A DNA stretch of 64,000 nucleotides from Rhodocyclaceae bacterium. Its GTDB lineage: Bacteria > Pseudomonadota > Gammaproteobacteria > Burkholderiales > Rhodocyclaceae. Positions 58,155 to 64,000 of the stretch are shown here, piece by piece. Positions within the stretch are counted from its first letter, which is position 1, and every line of letters starts with the position of its first letter. The position numbers and the translations under genes were made by a program. The stretch lies in assembly GCA_020445765.1 (NCBI GenBank), contig JAGRFY010000044.1, forward strand, positions 18,740-82,739, in the 5' to 3' direction. The notes under the pieces are model-generated. The model was not told where the DNA came from and made no database searches. It saw only the letters and a list, made by a program, of their open reading frames with translations.

Positions 58155-58512
58155 GCGTCGTCCGGACGTCCGAGGCCCTGCAAGATCGCGCCGATATCCG
58201 GGAGTACGTCGCTGCCGACAGCCCGAGCGCGGCGGCCCGAATGGATGAGCTGTTCAGCGACGCAGCCGCCCGCCTGACCGAGCATCCCAATCGTGGCAAG
58301 CGGGGAAGATTCCCGGCACTCGAGAGTTGATCCCACACGAAACCTATCGCCTCGTGTACGAGGTCAGCGGAGACACGGTGTGGATCCTCTCGCTCGTGCA
58401 CTCGCCAAGGCGCGCCAACACGGCAACGCGAACGGTGAAGGCGATCACCGAAGGACTCTGCGGCCACAACTTCTCGGCCTCGGCGATCTCGGCCATCAAC
58501 AGATGGTCTTGA
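58151..58512 (+). pseudogene. ParE/RelE-type toxin, frameshifted
   Basis: The GTG at 58151 opens VVRTSEALQDRADIREYVAA, ARMDELFSDAAARLTEHPNRG, RGRFPALES and stops at 58330. The family then expects GTRELIPH-x-YxLVYxVxGDTVxIL, and exactly this follows in the next frame (ELIPHETYRLVYEVSGDTVWIL, to 58512). One missing G in CCCGGCACT (58312-58320) explains the break. As read, the toxin is inactive. Confidence 0.75.
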
Positions 58513-58659
58513 TGAGGCGCTCGCGCTTCGCCAACCGCCAGATGGACGAGCCCCAACTGTTCGTCGATGCGAGCTGCCCAGTCGTTCGGCTCGGCTGCCA
58601 GCTTGTCGCGCTGTGGGGGCCATTGCGGGGCCATTTCCAATAGCGGCCCAAGAGAAGCA

Positions 58660-58687
58660 CTTAGGCCAGTTCGAAAACTGGCCTAAG
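58660..58687 (-). terminator. 12-bp perfect hairpin after tRNA-Pro
   Basis: CTTAGGCCAGTT and its exact complement flank a 4-base loop, 13 bp beyond the tRNA 3' end. The following minus-strand sequence is moderately T-rich (TGCTTCTCTT). Confidence 0.6.
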
Positions 58688-58700
58688 TCATTGATTCGAT

Positions 58701-58778
<78 letters not shown>

Positions 58779-58790
58779 CACGAGGCGCGG

Positions 58791-58796
58791 ATTATA
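58791..58796 (-). promoter_or_regulatory. -10 box of tRNA-Pro
   Basis: A perfect TATAAT on the minus strand lies just upstream of the tRNA. The -35 is unclear. Confidence 0.5.
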
Positions 58797-58833
58797 GCAC
58801 CGGCTGCGCCGAACGCCAGTCGATCTGCGGCAT

Positions 58834-59202
58834 TCAGTCGGCGCGCAGTTCGGCCAGCACGTCCTGCAGGCTGGCGCGCGCCCGGGCAATCTCGGCGCGC
58901 AGCCGGACCGACTCCTCGGCGTCTTCCTGGGCGCGGATCACGGTCTCGCCGAGTTGGTTGCGGGCGCCCGAGATCGTGAACCCCTCGCGGTACAGCAGTT
59001 CCCGGATGCGACGCACCAGCAGGACCTCGTGATGCTGGTAATAGCGGCGGTTGCCGCGTCGCTTGAGTGGCTTGAGCTGGGTGAATTCCTGCTCCCAGTA
59101 GCGCAGCACGTGCGGCTTGACCGCACACAGTTCGCTGACTTCCCCGATCGTGAAATAGCGCTTGGCCGGGATCGGTGGCAGTTCGACGTCGGCTTCAGTC
59201 AC
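58834..59202 (-). CDS. MerR-family regulator downstream of ihfA
   Basis: The protein has 122 residues. It has a MerR helix-turn-helix ([25 protein letters not shown]) and a short helical C-terminus without metal ligands. A MerR-like gene following ihfA is a conserved feature of beta- and gammaproteobacteria; its role is not settled. It overlaps the ihfA end by 8 bp. Confidence 0.9.
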   Translation of the reverse strand: MTEADVELPPIPAKRYFTIGEVSELCAVKPHVLRYWEQEFTQLKPLKRRGNRRYYQHHEVLLVRRIRELLYREGFTISGARNQLGETVIRAQEDAEESVRLRAEIARARASLQDVLAELRAD

Positions 59203-59506
59203 GCACGTTGTCCGGATTGCTGAGTTGTTCCACGGCGGCCTTGAGTTTCTGACTCGAATGGAAGGTTACCACCCGACGGGCCGTGATCGGAATCTCTTCA
59301 CCGGTCTTCGGGTTGCGCCCCGGCCGCTGCGGCTTGTCGCGAAGCTGGAAGTTGCCGAACCCGGACAGCTTGACGGATTCGCCACGCTCCAGCGCAAGGC
59401 GGATCTCTTCGAAGAAGCACTCCACCATGTCCTTGGCTTCGCGCTTGTTGAGGCCGACCTTTTCGAACAACAGGTCCGCGAGTTCAGCTTTGGTCAGGGT
59501 AACCAT
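59195..59506 (-). CDS. ihfA: integration host factor subunit alpha
   Basis: IhfA with IhfB bends DNA at specific sites. The protein has 103 residues: [32 protein letters not shown], then the beta arm [27 protein letters not shown], with the intercalating proline in RNPKTGE. It follows pheT by 9 bp in the conserved pheST-ihfA order. Confidence 0.95.
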   Translation of the reverse strand: MVTLTKAELADLLFEKVGLNKREAKDMVECFFEEIRLALERGESVKLSGFGNFQLRDKPQRPGRNPKTGEEIPITARRVVTFHSSQKLKAAVEQLSNPDNVRD

Positions 59507-59515
59507 GTCAGCAGT

Positions 59516-61897
59516 TCATCCACGCAGTCTGGCACCGAATTGTTGTGCTGCCTGTGCCGTCAGTGCAGACGTCGCCGCCTCCACTTCCGCTTCCTCGAGT
59601 GTGCGGCGAGTATCTTGCATTAACACCCTGAAAGCAAGGCTCTTTTTCCCGTTTTCGATGCCACTGCCCTGATATAGATCGAACAGTTCAATCGATTTAA
59701 CGATTTCCGGCGCGACCGCCGCCATGCTGCTCCGCAAGTCCTCCACCCGCACCGCATCGTCGACGATCAGCGCGAGATCGCGAGTCACCGCCGGCTGGCG
59801 GGAGATCGGCTGGTAGGCGGGCAGCCGGGCCCGGGTGAGGGCGTCGATGCGCAGCTCGAATACCACCGGCGCGGTACCCAGGTCGTACTTCTGGACGAGA
59901 TTGGGGTGCAGTTCGCCGAGCACGCCGATGGTCTCGCCGCCAACGCTGACGCTGGCGCTGCGGCCAGGATGCAGCGCCGGATGGGCAGCCGCTGCGAATG
60001 TCGCGGCGGCCGGAGCCAGCAGCGCTTCGATGTCGCCCTTGACGTCGAAGAAGTCGATGCCGCGTGTGGCGGCGCCCCACTGCTCGGGCAACGCCGGACC
60101 GGCCGCGAGGCCGGCCAGCAGCAGCGGCTGATCGAAGCCGGTGACCGGCGCACCGGCGGCGTCGCGGCGAAAGCAGCGCCCGATCTCGAAGACCCGCACC
60201 CGCAATTGCTGTCGATTGCGGTTGGTGACGAGATTGCCGACCAGGCCACCGAGCAGGGTCGAGCGCATCACCGCAAGTTGGCTGGCGATCGGATTGGCCA
60301 GCCGGATCGGCGATCCGTTGCCGGCGAAGTCGCTTTCCCAGACCTCCTCGACGAATGCAAAGTTGATCACCTCCTGGTAGTCGCGGTCGGCCAGCCGGTG
60401 TCGCAGCGCCCAGGCCGGCCGCTGCGACTCGCTGTAGGTCAGCATCGCCAGCGAACCGCGCGGTGGTGGCGTCGGGATGTTGTCGTAGCCGTGCACGCGG
60501 GCCAGTTCCTCGACCAGGTCGACCTCGAGCTCGATATCGAAGCGGTAGCTCGGCGGCGTCACCGTGAAGTCGTCGCCACTGCTCGCGACTTCGAGTTCGA
60601 GTCCCTGGAGGATGGCCGCGATGCGGGCGTCGTCGAGGTCGATGCCGAGCAGCTTGCGGGCACGACCCGGGCGCAGGCGCACCGGCTCGCGCCGGGGCAG
60701 GTGCTCGGGCGACACCGCCTCGACCACCGGGCCGGCGCGGCCGCCGCAGATCGCCAGGATCAGTTCGGTGGCGCGCTCGATCGCCCTGGCCGGCAGTTCG
60801 AAATCGACGCCGCGTTCGAAGCGGTGCGAGGCATCCGACGAGAAGCCGTAGCTGCGGGCACGCCCGGCGATCGCGTCGGGCGCGAAGAACGCGCTCTCGA
60901 GGAACATGTCGGTGGTGTCGAGGGTGATGCCGCTCTGTTCGCCCCCCATCACCCCGGCCATCGCCAGCGCGGCGGCCTCGTCGGCGATCAGCAGGGTATC
61001 CGCACTGGGCTCGACGACCTGCTCGTTGAGCAGTTCGAGCGTCTCGCCTGCCCGTGGCAGGCGCACGTGGATGGCGCCAGTCAGCCGGGCGTCGTCGAAT
61101 GCGTGCAGTGGCTGACCGAGCTCGAGCATGACGTAGTTGGTGACGTCCACCAGCGCGCTGATCGACCGCACGCCGCAGCGCTCGATGCGCTGGCGCATCC
61201 AGTCGGGCGTCGGCGCCTTGGCATCGACGCCGCGGATCACGCGGCCGCAGTAGCGCGGACAGCCCTCGGGCGCGTCGAGCACGATCTCGCGGCGATCGTC
61301 GATGCTGGGCGCGACGGTGGCAATGGCCGGCAGGGTCAGCGGCGCACCGGTCAAGGCCGCGACTTCGCGGGCGATGCCGGCGAGACTCAGGCAGTCGGCC
61401 CGGTTCGGCGTCAGCTTGATCGTGATCCTGGCGTCGTCGAGATCGAGATAGCGGCGGATGTCGCTGCCGACCGGGGCGTCGGCCGGCAGCGGCAGCAGGC
61501 CGGCGTGCTCGTCCGACAGCCCGAGCTCGCGGGCCGAGCACAGCATGCCGGAGGACTCGACGCCGCGCAGCTTGGCCTGCTTGATTCGAAAGTCGCCCGG
61601 CAGCATGGCGCCGACCAGTGCGCACGGAACCTTCATGCCGGCAGCGGCATTGGGCGCGCCGCAGACGATCTGCAGCGCCTCTCCCTGGCCGGCGTCAACC
61701 CGGCACACGCGGAGCTTGTCGGCATCCGGATGCTTGTCGGCGGACAGGATCTCGGCGACGACGATGCCGGTGAACGGTGGCGCCACCGGGTCGAGTTCCT
61801 CGACCTCGAGGCCGGACATCGTCAGCAGGTGACTGAGGCCGGCGGTATCGATGGCCGGATCCACCATCGACCGCAGCCAGCGTTCGGAAAATTGCAT
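59516..61897 (-). CDS. pheT: phenylalanine-tRNA ligase subunit beta
   Basis: This is the beta subunit of the phenylalanyl-tRNA synthetase tetramer. The protein has 793 residues, the normal length. It contains the N-terminal tRNA-binding (EMAP-like) domain (about 40-150), the B3/B4 editing domain, the B5 domain (VDLVEELARVHGYDNIP) and the C-terminal ferredoxin-fold anticodon-binding domain (QPISRQPAVTRDLALIVDD). It is 6 bp after pheS. Confidence 0.96.
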   Translation of the reverse strand: MQFSERWLRSMVDPAIDTAGLSHLLTMSGLEVEELDPVAPPFTGIVVAEILSADKHPDADKLRVCRVDAGQGEALQIVCGAPNAAAGMKVPCALVGAMLPGDFRIKQAKLRGVESSGMLCSARELGLSDEHAGLLPLPADAPVGSDIRRYLDLDDARITIKLTPNRADCLSLAGIAREVAALTGAPLTLPAIATVAPSIDDRREIVLDAPEGCPRYCGRVIRGVDAKAPTPDWMRQRIERCGVRSISALVDVTNYVMLELGQPLHAFDDARLTGAIHVRLPRAGETLELLNEQVVEPSADTLLIADEAAALAMAGVMGGEQSGITLDTTDMFLESAFFAPDAIAGRARSYGFSSDASHRFERGVDFELPARAIERATELILAICGGRAGPVVEAVSPEHLPRREPVRLRPGRARKLLGIDLDDARIAAILQGLELEVASSGDDFTVTPPSYRFDIELEVDLVEELARVHGYDNIPTPPPRGSLAMLTYSESQRPAWALRHRLADRDYQEVINFAFVEEVWESDFAGNGSPIRLANPIASQLAVMRSTLLGGLVGNLVTNRNRQQLRVRVFEIGRCFRRDAAGAPVTGFDQPLLLAGLAAGPALPEQWGAATRGIDFFDVKGDIEALLAPAAATFAAAAHPALHPGRSASVSVGGETIGVLGELHPNLVQKYDLGTAPVVFELRIDALTRARLPAYQPISRQPAVTRDLALIVDDAVRVEDLRSSMAAVAPEIVKSIELFDLYQGSGIENGKKSLAFRVLMQDTRRTLEEAEVEAATSALTAQAAQQFGARLRG

Positions 61898-61903
61898 GGT
61901 CGC

Positions 61904-63379
<1,476 letters not shown>

Positions 63380-63577
63380 TCAGGCGTAAGGCAGCATGGC
63401 GCGGATCAGCTTGGCGTCGGAGGCGTGAACCTCCTTCATGCCGCGAAGCTGGCGCTTGGCCTTGGTGGTCTTCTTGGTCAGGATGTGGCGCTTGAACGCC
63501 TGCGAACGCTTGATCGCGCCATTGGCGCGAACCTTGAACCGCTTGGCGGCCCCGCTCTTGGTCTTCATCTTGGGCAT
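63380..63577 (-). CDS. rpmI: 50S ribosomal protein L35
   Basis: The protein has 65 residues and a typical L35 sequence ([36 protein letters not shown]). It lies between infC and rplT, 13 bp before the latter. Confidence 0.97.
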   Translation of the reverse strand: MPKMKTKSGAAKRFKVRANGAIKRSQAFKRHILTKKTTKAKRQLRGMKEVHASDAKLIRAMLPYA

Positions 63578-63714
63578 CGATTGCTCCGTTTATGTCATGA
63601 CACCAGGTACCGCATGGGGACGGTTTCAAAACCCGGCTTCACTTGTCAGCCGGCGGCATGCCGCCGGTCCCGCTGCCCCGCCGGCTTGCCGCCGGGGCGA
63701 AAATTCTCGGGTGA

Positions 63715-64000
63715 TCACTTCTTCTTCGGTGCGATCACCATCACCATCTGACGCCCTTCCATCTTGGGCATCTGCTCGACCTGACCGATTTCGTCGAGGT
63801 CGGCCTTGATCCGCTCCAGCTGACGCAGGCCGAATTCCTGGTGGGCCATTTCGCGGCCCCGGAAACGCAGGGTCACCTTGCAGCGGTCGCCGTCGTTGAG
63901 AAAGCGCACCAGATTCCTGAGCTTGATCTTGTAGTCGTTCTCGTCGGTACCGGGACGCAGCTTGACTTCCTTCAACTGCGTCTGCTTTTGCTTCAGTTTG
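63715..64000 (-). CDS. infC: translation initiation factor IF-3 (5' partial)
   Basis: Only the C-terminal domain is in the window; the gene continues beyond position 64000. [41 protein letters not shown] and the tail [16 protein letters not shown] are typical. The family often starts at AUU, which cannot be checked here. It leads the infC-rpmI-rplT operon. Confidence 0.96.
   Translation of the reverse strand, partial: KLKQKQTQLKEVKLRPGTDENDYKIKLRNLVRFLNDGDRCKVTLRFRGREMAHQEFGLRQLERIKADLDEIGQVEQMPKMEGRQMVMVIAPKKK

Noticed and set aside
58344-58640. A 98-codon minus-strand frame that looks partly protein-like
   Set aside because: More than half is antisense to the ParE-type toxin and no family is recognised.

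Overview
The window is high-GC bacterial chromosome with no phage, insertion sequence, plasmid or CRISPR signature. The gene order infC-rpmI-rplT-pheS-pheT-ihfA-merR-tRNA-Pro at the right end, the accA/tilS pair and a phasin point to a betaproteobacterium. A Rhodocyclales- or Burkholderiales-like host is my inference; genus cannot be fixed from the sequence alone.

Layout. (1) 1-18.3 kb is mostly housekeeping: the end of a FixL/FixJ-type two-component pair, tilS and accA, purC, a DUF2189 membrane protein, an HDOD protein, oligopeptidase A, a DUF4124-glutaredoxin protein, a compact ArsR/AHSA1/DUF2461/TfoX-N operon, a PQQ-dependent sugar dehydrogenase-like protein, an OmpA-like lipoprotein, a zinc-ribbon/DUF805/glutaredoxin protein and a class V aminotransferase. 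(2) 18.3-55.3 kb is an accessory block rich in stress and low-oxygen functions: two P-type cation ATPases, a BCAM0308-family protein, DUF1003, a phasin/diguanylate cyclase/Crp-Fnr operon, a second FixL/FixJ pair, Lon and two Hsp20 proteins, an acidic-basic repeat protein, an acyl carrier protein/GNAT operon, a phosphoribosyltransferase, a hybrid histidine kinase, two c-type cytochromes, nicotinamidase plus nicotinate phosphoribosyltransferase, two unusual GH130 proteins, and an acetyl-CoA synthetase / fused TPP-E1 / E2 / acyl carrier protein operon. (3) 55.3-58.6 kb holds a UPF0149/SEC-C protein and two head-to-head toxin-antitoxin modules, each apparently frameshifted. (4) 58.7-64 kb is the conserved translation and IHF cluster.

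The most interesting signal is regulatory. Many transcription units of the accessory block (about 18.4-49.7 kb) carry a TTGAC-N4-GTCAA-like dyad whose centre lies 31-33 bp upstream of a plausible -10 hexamer. That is the geometry of a class II FNR/Crp promoter (site centred near -41.5). The Crp/Fnr protein encoded inside the block keeps the FNR DNA-reading residues (E222, S225, R226) but lacks the FNR iron-sulfur cysteines. In content the block resembles the low-oxygen-activated (lxa) locus of Burkholderia cenocepacia. Two closely similar atypical acyl carrier proteins sit in different operons of the block, one translationally coupled to an E2 acyltransferase and one to a GNAT acetyltransferase. 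I read the block as a candidate acetyl-CoA/acyl-carrier, redox and proteostasis programme for oxygen-limited survival.

Several genes look damaged: an in-frame TAA cuts off the C-terminus of nicotinate phosphoribosyltransferase, a Phd-type antitoxin and a ParE-type toxin each appear to have lost one base at a G run, and a short L,D-transpeptidase remnant lies near 38.2 kb. These may be real decay or assembly errors.
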